A DNA stretch of 64,000 nucleotides from Hydractinia symbiolongicarpus (taxonomy: Eukaryota; Cnidaria; Hydrozoa; Anthoathecata; Hydractiniidae). Within the stretch, counting starts at the first letter, position 1. Every line of letters begins with the position of its first letter. Positions 37,330 to 49,229 of this stretch are shown here, piece after piece. The stretch is taken from contig NC_079881.1 of assembly GCF_029227915.1 (NCBI RefSeq), positions 1,798,001 to 1,862,000 of the forward strand. Direction: 5' to 3'. A program made the translations under genes and the position numbers. The notes under the pieces are model-generated. The model was not told the origin of the DNA, searched no databases, and saw only the letters and a program-made list of their open reading frames with translations.

Positions 37330-40300
37330 ACCCGCCATTTCCCGTAAATCCCGGACTCGGCCCGTATAGTCAAAAGTATAAAAAGAAAGTACCCAGGGAG
37401 TAAACTCATTTCCCGAACGATTTTTTAAATTATTTTTTCACCACTAAACGCATGAGACTTGTAGTTTTCAAAAATGTTTTCATTTTTGAGGAGACGCTTA
37501 ATGAAAGTTGTTTAATCGCCGGCAAACGAAAAGCCGTGATTTCCCGTAAATCCCGGCCCGTATAGTCGAATGTATACAAAGAAAGTACCCTGTGAGTAAA
37601 CTTATTTCCAAAACGATTTTTTAAATTATCTTTTCACCACTAAAACGCATGAGACCTGCAGTTTTCAAAAGTGTTTTCATTTTTGATGAGACGCTGAATA
37701 AAAGAAGTTTAATCGCCGGCAAACGAAAACCCGCGATTTCCCGTAAATCCTGGGCTTTGCCCGTATAGTCAAAAGTATACAAAGAAAGTACCCTGTGAGT
37801 TAACTCATTTTCAAAGCGATTTTTTAAATTATTTTTTCACCACTAAAACGCATGGGACTTGTAGTTTTCAAAAATGTTTTCATTTTTGATGAGACGCTGA
37901 ATAAAAGAAGTTTAATCGCCGGCAAACGAAAACCCGCGATTTCCCGTAAATCCCGGAATCTCGGCCCATATAGTCAAAAGTATACAAAGAAGGTACCCAG
38001 GGAGTAAACTCATTTCCCGAACGATTTTCATTTTTGATGAGACGCTTAATGAAAGTGGTTTAATCGCCGGCAAACGAAAACAAGCGATTTCCCGTAAATC
38101 CCGGGCTTGGCCCGTATAGTCGAATGTATACAAAGAAAGTACCCTGTGAGTAAACTCATTTCCAAAACGATTATTTAAATTATCTTTTTACCACTAAAAC
38201 GCATGAGACTTGTAGTTATCAAAAATGTTTTCATTTTTGATGAGACGCTGAATAAAAGGAGTTTAATCGCCGGCAAACGAAAACCTGCGATTTCCCGTAA
38301 ATCCTGGACTCGGCCCGTATAGTCAAAAGTATACGAAGAAAGTACCCAGGAATTAAACTCATTTCACGAACGATTTTTTAAATTATTATTTCACCACTAA
38401 AGCCCATGAGACTTGTAGTTTTCAAAAATGTTTTCATTTTTGATGAGACGCCTAATGAAAGTGGTTTAATCGCCGGCAAACGAAAACCCGCGAATTCCTT
38501 TAAATCCCGGGCTGGGCCCGTATAGTCGAATGTATACAAAGAAAGTACCCTGTGAGTAAACTCATTTCCAAAACGATTTTTTAAATTATTTTTTCACCAC
38601 TAAACGCATGAGACTTGTAGTTTTCAAAAATGTTTTCATTTTTGAGGAGACGCTTAATGAAAGTTGTTTAATCGCCGGCAAACGAAAAGCCGTGATTTCC
38701 CGTAAATCCCGGCCCGTATAGTCGAATGTATACAAAGAAAGTACCCTGTGAGTAAACTCATTTCCAAAACGATTTTTTAAATTATCTTTTCACCACTAAA
38801 ACGCATGAGACTTGCAGTTTTCAAAAGTGTTTTCATTTTTGATGAGACGCTGAATAAAAGAAGTTTAATCGCCGGCAAACGAAAACCCGCGATTTCCCGT
38901 AAATCCTGGGCTTTGCCCGTATAGTCAAAAGTATACAAAGAAAGTACCCTGTGAGTAAACTCATTTTCAAAGCGATTTTTTAAATTATTTTTTCACCACT
39001 AAAACGCATGAGACTTGCAGTTTTCAAAATTGTTTTCATTTTTGATGAGACGCTGAATAAAAGAAGTTTAATCGCCGGCAAACGAAAACCCGCGATTTCC
39101 CGTAAATCCTGGGCTTTGCCCGTATAGTCAAAAGTATACAAAGAAAGTACCCTGTGAGTAAACTCATTTTCAAAGCGATTTTTTAAATTATTTTTTCACC
39201 ACTAAAACGCATGGGACTTGTAGTTTTCAAAAATGTTTTCATTTTTGATGAGACGCTGAATAAAAGAAGTTTAATCGCCGGCAAACGAAAACCCGCGATT
39301 TCCCGTAAATCCCGGAATCTCGGCCCATATAGTCAAAAGTATACAAAGAAGGTACCCAGGGAGTAAACTCATTTCCCGAACGATTTTTTAAATTATTTTT
39401 TCACCACTAAAACGCATGAGACTTGTAGTTTTCAGAAATATTCTCATTTTTGATGAGACGCTGAATAAAAGAAGTTTAATCGCCGGCAAACGAAAACCCG
39501 CGATTTCCCGTAAATCCCGGGCTTGGCCCGTATAGTTGAATGTATATAAAGAAAGTACCCAGGGAGTAAACTGATTTCGTGAACGATTTTTTAAATTATT
39601 TTTTCACCACTAAAACGCATGAGACTTGTAGTTTTCAGAAATGTTTTCATTTTTGATGAGAGGCTTAATGAAAATGGTTTAATCGCTGGCAAACGAAAAC
39701 CCACGATTTCCCGTAAATCCCGGGCTTGGCCCGTATAGTCGAATGTATACAAAGAAAGTACCCTGTGAGTAAACTCATTTCCAAAACGATTTTTTAAATT
39801 ATTATTTCACCACTAAAGCCCACTTGTAGTTTTTAAAAATGCGTTCTTTTTTGATGAGACGCTGAATAAAAGAAGTTTAATCGCCGGCAAATGAAAACCC
39901 GCGATTTCCCGTAAATTCCGGACTCGGCCCGTATAGTCAAAACTATACAAAGAAGGTACCCAGGGAGTAAACTCATTTCCCGAACGATTTTTTAAATTAT
40001 TTTTTCACCACTAAAACGCAGGAGACTTGTAGTTTTCAGAAATGTTTTCATTTTTGATGAGACGCTGAATAAAAGAAGTTTAATCGCCGGCAAACGAAAA
40101 CCCGCGATTTCCTGTAAATTCCGGACTCGGCCCGTATAGTCAAAAGTACACAAAGAAGGTACCCAGGGAGTAAACTTATTTCCCGAACGATTTTTTAAAT
40201 TATTTTTCCACCACTAAAACGCATGAGACTTGTAGTTTTCAGAAATGTTTTCATTTTTGATGAGACGCTGAATAAAAGAAGTTTAATCGCCGGCAAACGA

Positions 40301-40860
40301 AAACCCGCGATTTCCTGTAAATTCCGGACTCGGCCCGTATAGTCAAAAGTATACAAAGAAGGTACCCAGGGAGTAAACTCATTTCCCGAACGATTTTTTA
40401 AATTATTTTTCCACCACTAAAACGCATGAGACTTGTAGTTTTCAGAAATGTTTTCATTTTTGATGAGACGCTTAATGAAAGTGGTTTAATCGCCGGCAAA
40501 CGAAAACCCGCGACTTCCCGTAAATCCCGGACTCGGCCCGTATAGTCAAAAGTATACAAAGTAGGTACCCAGGGAGTAAACTAATTTCCCGAACGATTTT
40601 TTAAATCATTATTTCACCACTAAAGCCCACTTGTAGCTTTTAAAAATGCGTTCTTTTTTGATGAGACGCTGAATAAAAGAAGTTTAATCGCCGGCAAATG
40701 AAAACCCGCGATTTCCCGTAAATCCCGGACTCGGCCCGTATAGTCAAAACTATACAAAGAAGGTACCCAGGGAGTAAACTCATTTCACGAACGATTTTTT
40801 AAATTATTTTTTCACCACTAAAACGCAGGAGACTTGTAGTTTTCAGAAATGTTTTCATTT
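37330..40860 (+). repeat. 3.5-kb segment S, first copy
   Basis: Matches about 49230-52760 at a constant 11,900-bp offset. Shared rare marks are GTATAAAAAGAAAG, AAAAGCCGTGATTTCC with a 6-bp deletion (CCCGGCCCG), TGGGCTTTGCCC, GCATGGGAC, GGAATCTCGGCCC, a 57-bp deletion monomer, GATTTCGTGAACG, GCGTTCTTTTTT and TTGTAGCTTTTAAAAATG. The segment ends where 40861 reads GACGCTGAATAAAAG while the copy reads GACGCTTAATGAAAG. Confidence 0.9.
37913..38060 (+). repeat. 148-bp deleted monomer, copy 1
   Basis: This monomer is 148 bp instead of 203: it gains 2 bp in GGAATCTCGG and loses 57 bp. The junction CGAACGATTTTCATTTTTG joins the first T-run to the CATTTTTGA arm of the AT dyad. TTTT is present at both ends, so the loss looks like a microhomology or slippage deletion. 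It removes the second T-run, the CACCACTAAAACGC block and one dyad arm. Confidence 0.9.
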
Positions 40861-42511
40861 TTGATGAGACGCTGAATAAAAGAAGTTTAATCGCCGGCAA
40901 ACGAAAACCCGCGATTTCCTGTAAATTCCGGACTCGGCCCGTATAGTCAAAAGTATACAAAGAAGGTACCCAGGGAGTAAACTCATTTCCCGAACGATTT
41001 TTTAAATTTTTTTTCCACCACTAAAACGCATGAGACTTGTAGTTTTCAGAAATGTTTTCATTTTTGATGAGACGCTGAATAAAAGAAGTTTAATCGCCGG
41101 CAAACGAAAACCCGCGATTTCCTGTAAATTCCGGACTCGGCCCGTATAGTCAAAAGTATACAAAGAAGGTACCCAGGGAGTAAACTCATTTCCCGAACGA
41201 TTTTTTAAATTATTTTTCCACCACTAAAACGCATGAGACTTGTAGTTTTCAGAAATGTTTTCATTTTTGATGAGACGCTTAATGAAAGTGGTTTAATCGC
41301 CGGCAAACGAAAACCCGCGACTTCCCGTAAATCCTGGACTCGGCCCGTATAGTCAAAAGTATACAAAGTAGGTACCCAGGGAGTAAACTAATTTCCCGAA
41401 CGATTTTTTAAATCATTATTTCACCACTAAAACGCAGGAGACTTGTAGTTTTCAGAAATGTTTTCATTTTTGATGAGACGCAGAATAAAAGAAGTTTAAT
41501 CGCCGGCAAACGAAAACCCGCGATTTCCTGTAAATTCCGGACTCGGCCCGTATAGTCAAAAGTATACAAAGAAGGTACCCAGGGAGTACACTCATTTCCC
41601 GAACGATTTTTTAAATTTTTTTTCCACCACAAAAACGCATCAGACTTGTAGTTTTCAGAAATGTTTTCATTTTCGATGAGACGCTGAATAAAAGAAGTTT
41701 AATCGCCGGCAAACGAAAACCCGCGATTTCCTGTAAATTCCGGACTCGGCCCGTATAGTCAAAAGTATACAAAGAAGGTACCCAGGGAGTAAATTCATTT
41801 CCCGAACGATTTTTTAAATTATTTTTCCACCACTAAAACGCATGAGACTTGTAGTTTTCAGAAATGTTTTCATTTTTGATGAGACGCTTAATGAAAGTGG
41901 TTTAATCGCCGGCAAACGAAAACCCGCGACTTCCCGTAAATCCCGGACTCGGCCCGTATAGTCAAAAGTATACAAAGTAGGTACCCAGGGAGTAAACTAA
42001 TTTCCCGAACGATTTTTTAAATCATTATTTCACCACTAAAACGCATGAGACTTGTAGTTTTTAGAAATGTTTTCATTTTTGATGAGACGCTTAATGAAAG
42101 TGGTTTAATCGGCGGCAAACGAAAACCCGCGACTTCCCGTAAATCCCGGACTCGGCCCGTATAGTCAAAAGTATACAAAGTAGGTACCCAGGGAGTAAAC
42201 TAATTTCCCGAACGATTTTTTAAATTATATTTTCACCACTAAAACGCATGAGACTTGTAGTTTTCAGAAATGTTTTCATTTTTGATGAGACGCTGAATGA
42301 AAGTGGTTTAATCGCCGGCAAACGAAAACCCGCGATTTCCCGTAAATCCCGGACTCGGCCCGTATAGTCAAAAGTATACAAAGAAGGTACCCTGTGAGTA
42401 AACTCATTTCCCGAACGATTTTTTAAATTATTTTTTCACCACTAAAACGCATGAGACTTGTAGTTTTCAGAAATGTTTTCATTTTTGATGAGACGCTGAA
42501 TAAAAGAAGTT

Positions 42512-42714
42512 TAATCGCCGGCAAACGAAAACCCGCGATTTCCTGTAAATTCCGGACTCGGCCCGTATAGTCAAAAGTATACAAAGAAGGTACCCAGGGA
42601 GTAAACTCATTTCCCGAACGATTTTTTAAATTATTTTTTCACCACTAAAACGCATGAGACTTGTAGTTTTCAGAAATGTTTTCATTTTTGATGAGACGCT
42701 TAATGAAAGTGGTT
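42512..42714 (+). repeat. Exemplar of the A-type monomer
   Basis: This copy shows the A-type diagnostic sites: CCGGACTCGG, GTCAAAAG, a GGTACC palindrome, CCCAGGGAG, TTCCCGAACG and a TCAGAAATG dyad arm. Its tail is GCTTAATGAAAGTGG; other A-type copies end GCTGAATAAAAGAAG. It lacks the CGGGC/GCCCG dyad and the TTCG core found in B-type copies. Many monomers combine A and B sites, which suggests exchange or conversion between types. Confidence 0.85.
42589..42594. other. GGTACC palindrome, exemplar variant marker
   Basis: A-type monomers often carry GAAGGTACCC. Other copies have GAAAGTACCC or GAAGTTACCC. The hexamer is the KpnI site, so its spacing is a natural marker of higher-order structure in a digestion ladder. 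Confidence 0.7.
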
Positions 42715-44069
42715 TAATCGCCGGCAAACGAAAACCCGCGACTTCCCGTAAATCCCGGACTCGGCCCGTATAGTCAAAAGTATACAAAGTAGGTACCCAG
42801 GGAGTAAACTCATTTTCCAAACGATTTTTTAAATTATTTTTTCACCACTAAAAGGCATGAGACTTGTAGTTTTTAGAAATGTTTTCATTTTTGATGAGAC
42901 GCTTAATGAAAGTGGTTTAATCGGCGGCAAACGAAAACCCGCGATTTCCCGTAAATCCCGGGCTTGGCCCGTATAGTCAAATGTATACAAAGAAAGTACC
43001 CTGTGAGTAAACTCATTTCCAAAACGATTTTTTAAATTATATTTTCACCACTAAAACGCATGAGACTTGTAGTTTTCAAAAATGTTTTCATTTTTGATGA
43101 GACGCTGAATAAAAGAAGTTTAATCGCCGGCAAACGAAAACCCGCCATTTCCCAAAAACCCCGGACTCGGCCCGTATAGTCAAAAGTATACAAAGAAAGT
43201 ACCCTGTGAGTAAACTCATTTCCAAAACGATTTTTTAAATTATATTTTCACAACTAAAACGCATGAGACTTGTAGTTTTCAAAAATGTTTTCATTTTTGA
43301 TGAGACGCTGAATAAAAGAAGTTTAATCGCCGGCAAACGAAAACCTGCGATTTCCCGTAAATCCCGGACTCGGCCCGTATAGTCAAATGTATACAAAGAA
43401 AGTACCCAGGGAGTAAACTCATTTCCCGAACGATTTTTTAAATTATTATTTCACCACTAAAGCCCATGAGACTTGTAGTTTTTAAAAATGTTTTCATTTT
43501 TGATGAGACGCTGAATAAAAGAAGTTTAATCGCCGCCAAAAGAGAACCCGCGACTTCCCGTAAATCCCGGACTCGGCCCGTATAGTCAAAAGTGTACAAA
43601 GAAAGTACCCAGGAAGTAAACTCATTTCCCGAACGATTTTTTAATATATTTTTTCACCACTAAAACGCATGAGACCTGTAGTTTTCAGAAATGTTTTCAT
43701 TTTTGATGAGACGCTTAATGAAAGTGGTTTAATCGCCGGCAAACGAAAACCCGTGATTACCCGTAAATCCCGGGCTTGGCCCGTATAGTCGAATGTATAC
43801 AAAGAAAGTACCCTGTGAGTAAACTCATTTCCAAAACGATTTTTTAAAGTATCTTTTTACCACTAAAACGCATGAGACTTGTAGTTTTCAAAAATGTTTT
43901 CATTTTTGATGAGACGCTGAATAAAAGAAGTTTAATCGCCGGCAAACGAAAACCCGCCATTTCCCGTAAACCCCGGACTCGGCCCGTATAGTCAAAAGTA
44001 TACAAAGAAACTACCCTGTGAGTAAACTCATTTCCAAAACGATTTTTTAAATTATTTTTTCACCACTAA

Positions 44070-46302
44070 AACGCATGAGACTTGTAGTTTTCAAAAATGT
44101 TTTCATTTTTGATGAGACGCTGAATAAAAGAAGTTTAATCGCCGGCAAACGAAAACCTGCGATTTCCCGTGAATCCCGGACTCCGCCCGTATAGTCAAAA
44201 GTATACAAAGAAAGTACCCAGGGAGTAAACTCATTTCCCGAACGATTTTTTAACTTATTATTTCACCACTAAAGCCCATGAGACTTGTAGTTTTTAAAAA
44301 TGTTTTCATTTTTGATGAGACGCTGAATAAAAGAAGTTTAATCGCCGGCAAACGAAAACCCGCGACTTCCCGTAAATCCCGGACTCGACCTGTATAGTCA
44401 AAAGTGTACAAAGAAAGTACCCAGGGAGTAAACTCATTTCCCGAACGATTTTTTAAATTATTTTTTCACCACTAAAACGCACGAGACTTGTAGTTTTCAG
44501 AAATGTTTTCATTTTTGATGAGACGCCTAATGAAAGTGGTTTAATCGCCGGCAAACGAAAACCCGCGATTTTCCGTAAATCCCGGGCTTGGCCCGTATAG
44601 TCGAATGTATACAAAGAAAGTATCCAGGGAGTAAACTCATTTCCAAAACGATTTTTTAAATTATATTTTCACCACTAAAACGCATGAGACTTGTAGTTTT
44701 CAAAAATGTTTTCATTTTTGATGAGACGCTGAATAAAAGAAGTTTAATCGCCGGCAAACGAAAACCTGCGATTTCCCGTAAATCCCGGACTCGGCCCGTA
44801 TAGTCAAATGTATACAAAGAAAGTACCCAGGGAGTAAACTCATTTCCCGAACGATTTTTTAAATTATTATTTCACCACTAAAGCCCATGAGACTTGTAGT
44901 TTTTAAAAATGTTTTCATTTTTGATGAGACGCTGAATAAAAGAAGTTTAATCGCCGGCAAACGAAAACCTGCGATTTCCCGTAAATCCCGGACTCGGCCC
45001 GTATAGTCAAATGTATACAAAGAAAGTACCCAGGGAGTAAACTCATTTCCCGAACGATTTTTTAAATTATTATTTCATCACTAAGGCCCATGAGACTTGT
45101 AGTTTTTAAAAATGTTTTCATTTTTGATGAGACGCTGAATAAAAGAAGTTTAATCGCCGCCAAAAGAGAACCCGCGACTTCCCGTAAATCCCGGACTCGG
45201 CCCGTATAGTCAAAAGTGTACAAAGAAAGTACCCAGGAAGTAAACTCATTTCCCGAACGATTTTTTAATATATTTTTTCACCACTAAAATGCATGAGACC
45301 TGTAGTTTTCAGAAATGTTTTCATTTTTGATGAGACGCTTAATGAAAGTGGTTTAATCGCCGGCAAACGAAAACCCGTGATTACCCGTAAATCCCGGGCT
45401 TGGCCCGTATAGTGGAATGTATACAAAGAAAGTACCCTGTGAGTAAACTCATTTCCAAAACGATTTTTTAAAGTATCTTTTCACCACTAAAACGCATGAG
45501 ACTTGTAGTTTTCAAAAATGTTTTCATTTTTGATGAGACGCTGAATAAAAGAAGTTTAATCGCTGGCAAACGAAAACCCGCCTTTTCCCGTAAACCCCGG
45601 ACTCGGCCCGTATAGTCAAAAGTATACAAAGAAATTACCCTGTGAGTAAACTCATTTCCAAAACGATTTTTTAAATTATTTTTTCACCACTAAAACGCAT
45701 GAGACTTGTAGTTTTCAAAAATGTTTTCATTTTTGATGAGACGCTGAATAAAAGAAGTTTAATCGCCGGCAAACGAAAACCTGCGATTTCCCGTAAATCC
45801 CGGACTCGGCCCGTATAGTCAAAAGTATACAAAGAAAGTACCCAGGGAGTAAACTCATTTCCCAAACGATTTTTTAAATTATTATTTCACCACTAAAGCC
45901 CATGAGACTTGTAGTTTTTAAAAATGTTTTCATTTTTGATGAGACGCTGAATAAAAGAAGTTTAATCGCCGGCAAACGAAAACCCGCGACTTCCCGTAAA
46001 TCCCGGACTCAACCTGTATAGTCAAAAGTGTACAAAGAAAGTACCCAGGGAGTAAACTCATTTCCCGAACGATTTTTTAAATTATTTTTTCACCACTAAA
46101 ACGCACGAGACTTGTAGTTTTCAGAAATGTTTTCATTTTTGATAAGACGCTTAATGAAAGTGGTTTAATTGCCGGCAAACGAAAACCCGCGATTTTCCGT
46201 AAATCCCGGGCTTGGCCCGTATAGTCGAATGTATACAAAGAAAGTATCCAGGGAGTAAACTCATTTCCAAAACGATTTTTTAAATTATATTTTCACCACT
46301 AA
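44070..46302 (+). repeat. 11-monomer HOR unit (2233 bp), copy 1
   Basis: An exact 11 x 203-bp unit. Marks in order are CGTGAATCCCGGACTCCG, TTTTTTAACTTATT, GACTCGACCTG, GCACGAGAC, GACGCCTAATG, AGTATCCAGG, CATCACTAAGGCCC, CCGCCAAAAGAG, AAAATGCATGAGACCTG, TATAGTGGAATG, CCGCCTTTTCCCG, GACTCAACCTG and GATAAGACG. Each mark recurs 2233 bases later. Confidence 0.9.
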
Positions 46303-48610
46303 AACGCATGAGACTTGTAGTTTTCAAAAATGTTTTCATTTTTGATGAGACGCTGAATAAAAGAAGTTTAATCGCCGGCAAACGAAAACCTGCGATTTCC
46401 CGTGAATCCCGGACTCCGCCCGTATAGTCAAAAGTATACAAAGAAAGTACCCAGGGAGTAAACTCATTTCCCGAACGATTTTTTAACTTATTATTTCACC
46501 ACTAAAGCCCATGAGACTTGTAGTTTTTAAAAATGTTTTCATTTTTGATGAGACGCTGAATAAAAGAAGTTTAATCGCCGGCAAACGAAAACCCGCGACT
46601 TCCCGTAAATCCCGGACTCGACCTGTATAGTCAAAAGTGTACAAAGAAAGTACCCAGGGAGTAAACTCATTTCCCGAACGATTTTTTAAATTATTTTTTC
46701 ACCACTAAAACGCACGAGACTTGTAGTTTTCAGAAATGTTTTCATTTTTGATGAGACGCCTAATGAAAGTGGTTTAATCGCCGGCAAACGAAAACCCGCG
46801 ATTTTCCGTAAATCCCGGGCTTGGCCCGTATAGTCGAATGTATACAAAGAAAGTATCCAGGGAGTAAACTCATTTCCAAAACGATTTTTTAAATTATATT
46901 TTCACCACTAAAACGCATGAGACTTGTAGTTTTCAAAAATGTTTTCATTTTTGATGAGACGCTGAATAAAAGAAGTTTAATCGCCGGCAAACGAAAACCT
47001 GCGATTTCCCGTAAATCCCGGACTCGGCCCGTATAGTCAAATGTATACAAAGAAAGTACCCAGGGAGTAAACTCATTTCCCGAACGATTTTTTAAATTAT
47101 TATTTCACCACTAAAGCCCATGAGACTTGTAGTTTTTAAAAATGTTTTCATTTTTGATGAGACGCTGAATAAAAGAAGTTTAATCGCCGGCAAACGAAAA
47201 CCTGCGATTTCCCGTAAATCCCGGACTCGGCCCGTATAGTCAAATGTATACAAAGAAAGTACCCAGGGAGTAAACTCATTTCCCGAACGATTTTTTAAAT
47301 TATTATTTCATCACTAAGGCCCATGAGACTTGTAGTTTTTAAAAATGTTTTCATTTTTGATGAGACGCTGAATAAAAGAAGTTTAATCGCCGCCAAAAGA
47401 GAACCCGCGACTTCCCGTAAATCCCGGACTCGGCCCGTATAGTCAAAAGTGTACAAAGAAAGTACCCAGGAAGTAAACTCATTTCCCGAACGATTTTTTA
47501 ATATATTTTTTCACCACTAAAATGCATGAGACCTGTAGTTTTCAGAAATGTTTTCATTTTTGATGAGACGCTTAATGAAAGTGGTTTAATCGCCGGCAAA
47601 CGAAAACCCGTGATTACCCGTAAATCCCGGGCTTGGCCCGTATAGTGGAATGTATACAAAGAAAGTACCCTGTGAGTAAACTCATTTCCAAAACGATTTT
47701 TTAAAGTATCTTTTCACCACTAAAACGCATGAGACTTGTAGTTTTCAAAAATGTTTTCATTTTTGATGAGACGCTGAATAAAAGAAGTTTAATCGCTGGC
47801 AAACGAAAACCCGCCTTTTCCCGTAAACCCCGGACTCGGCCCGTATAGTCAAAAGTATACAAAGAAATTACCCTGTGAGTAAACTCATTTCCAAAACGAT
47901 TTTTTAAATTATTTTTTCACCACTAAAACGCATGAGACTTGTAGTTTTCAAAAATGTTTTCATTTTTGATGAGACGCTGAATAAAAGAAGTTTAATCGCC
48001 GGCAAACGAAAACCTGCGATTTCCCGTAAATCCCGGACTCGGCCCGTATAGTCAAAAGTATACAAAGAAAGTACCCAGGGAGTAAACTCATTTCCCAAAC
48101 GATTTTTTAAATTATTATTTCACCACTAAAGCCCATGAGACTTGTAGTTTTTAAAAATGTTTTCATTTTTGATGAGACGCTGAATAAAAGAAGTTTAATC
48201 GCCGGCAAACGAAAACCCGCGACTTCCCGTAAATCCCGGACTCAACCTGTATAGTCAAAAGTGTACAAAGAAAGTACCCAGGGAGTAAACTCATTTCCCG
48301 AACGATTTTTTAAATTATTTTTTCACCACTAAAACGCACGAGACTTGTAGTTTTCAGAAATGTTTTCATTTTTGATAAGACGCTTAATGAAAGTGGTTTA
48401 ATTGCCGGCAAACGAAAACCCGCGATTTTCCGTAAATCCCGGGCTTGGCCCGTATAGTCGAATGTATACAAAGAAAGTATCCAGGGAGTAAACTCATTTC
48501 CAAAACGATTTTTTAAATTATATTTTCACCACTAAAACGCATGAGACTTGTAGTTTTCAAAAATGTTTTCATTTTTGATGAGACGCTGAATAAAAGAAGT
48601 TTAATCGCCG
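46303..48610 (+). repeat. 11-monomer HOR unit (2233 bp), copy 2
   Basis: Head-to-tail copy of 44070-46302. I found no difference at any landmark checked. The match ends near 48624, where CGTAAATCCCGGACTCGGACC replaces CGTGAATCCCGGACTCCGCC. Related material returns at about 62215-63650 (offset about 17,778-17,981 bp). Confidence 0.9.
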
Positions 48611-49229
48611 GCAAACGAAAACCTGCGATTTCCCGTAAATCCCGGACTCGGACCGTATAGTCAAATGTATACAAAGAAAGTACCCAGGGAGTAAACTCAT
48701 TTCCCGAGCGATTTTTTAAATTATTATTTCACCACTAAAGCCCATGAGACTTGTAGTTTTTAAAAATGTTTTCATTTTTGATGAGACGCTGAATAAAAGA
48801 AGTTTAATCGCCGCCAAAAGAGAACCCACGACTTCCCGTAAATCCCGGACTCGGCCCGTATAGTCAAAAGCGTACAAAGAAAGTACCCAGGAGGTAAACT
48901 CATTTCCCGAACGATTTTTTAATATATTTTTTCACCACTAAAACGCATGAGACCTGTAGTTTTCAGAAATGTTTTCATTTTTGATGAGACGCTTAATGAA
49001 AGTGGTTTAATCGCCGGCAAACGAAAACCCGTGATTACCCGTAAATCCCGGGCTTGGCCCGTATAGTCGAATGTATACAAAGAAAGTACCCTGTGAGTAA
49101 TCTCATTTCCAAAACGATTTTTTAAAGTATCTTTTCACCACTAAAACGCATGAGACTTGTAGTTTTCAAAAATGTTTTCATTTTTGATGAGACGCTGAAT
49201 AAAAGAAGTTTAATCGCCGGCAAACGAAA
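48611..49229 (+). repeat. Three-monomer bridge between the 2233-bp HOR and segment S
   Basis: Repeats about 43333-43951 at an offset of exactly 5278 bp. It carries CCGCCAAAAGAG, AATATATTTTTTCACC, GAGACCTG and GTGATTACCCG. Private marks are CCGAGCG, AAAGCGTACAAAG and CAGGAGGTAAAC; the last two recur at about 62790-62815. Confidence 0.7.

Larger units (their letters stand above)
40861..44069 (+). repeat. A-type-rich mosaic between segment S and the 2233-bp HOR
   Basis: About 40860-42800 is almost all A-type monomers with CCTGTAAATTCCGG, GGTACC and CGACTTCCCG. Variants AAATTTTTTTTCCACC (41006 and 41612) and AAAGTAGGTACC recur. About 42880-44069 shifts to GGCGGCAAACG, CCCAAAAACCCCGG, CCGCCAAAAGAGAACC (43533), AATATATTTTTTCACC and GTGATTACCCG monomers. 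The part 43333-43951 recurs near 48611-49229 at an exact 5278-bp (26-monomer) offset. Confidence 0.7.
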
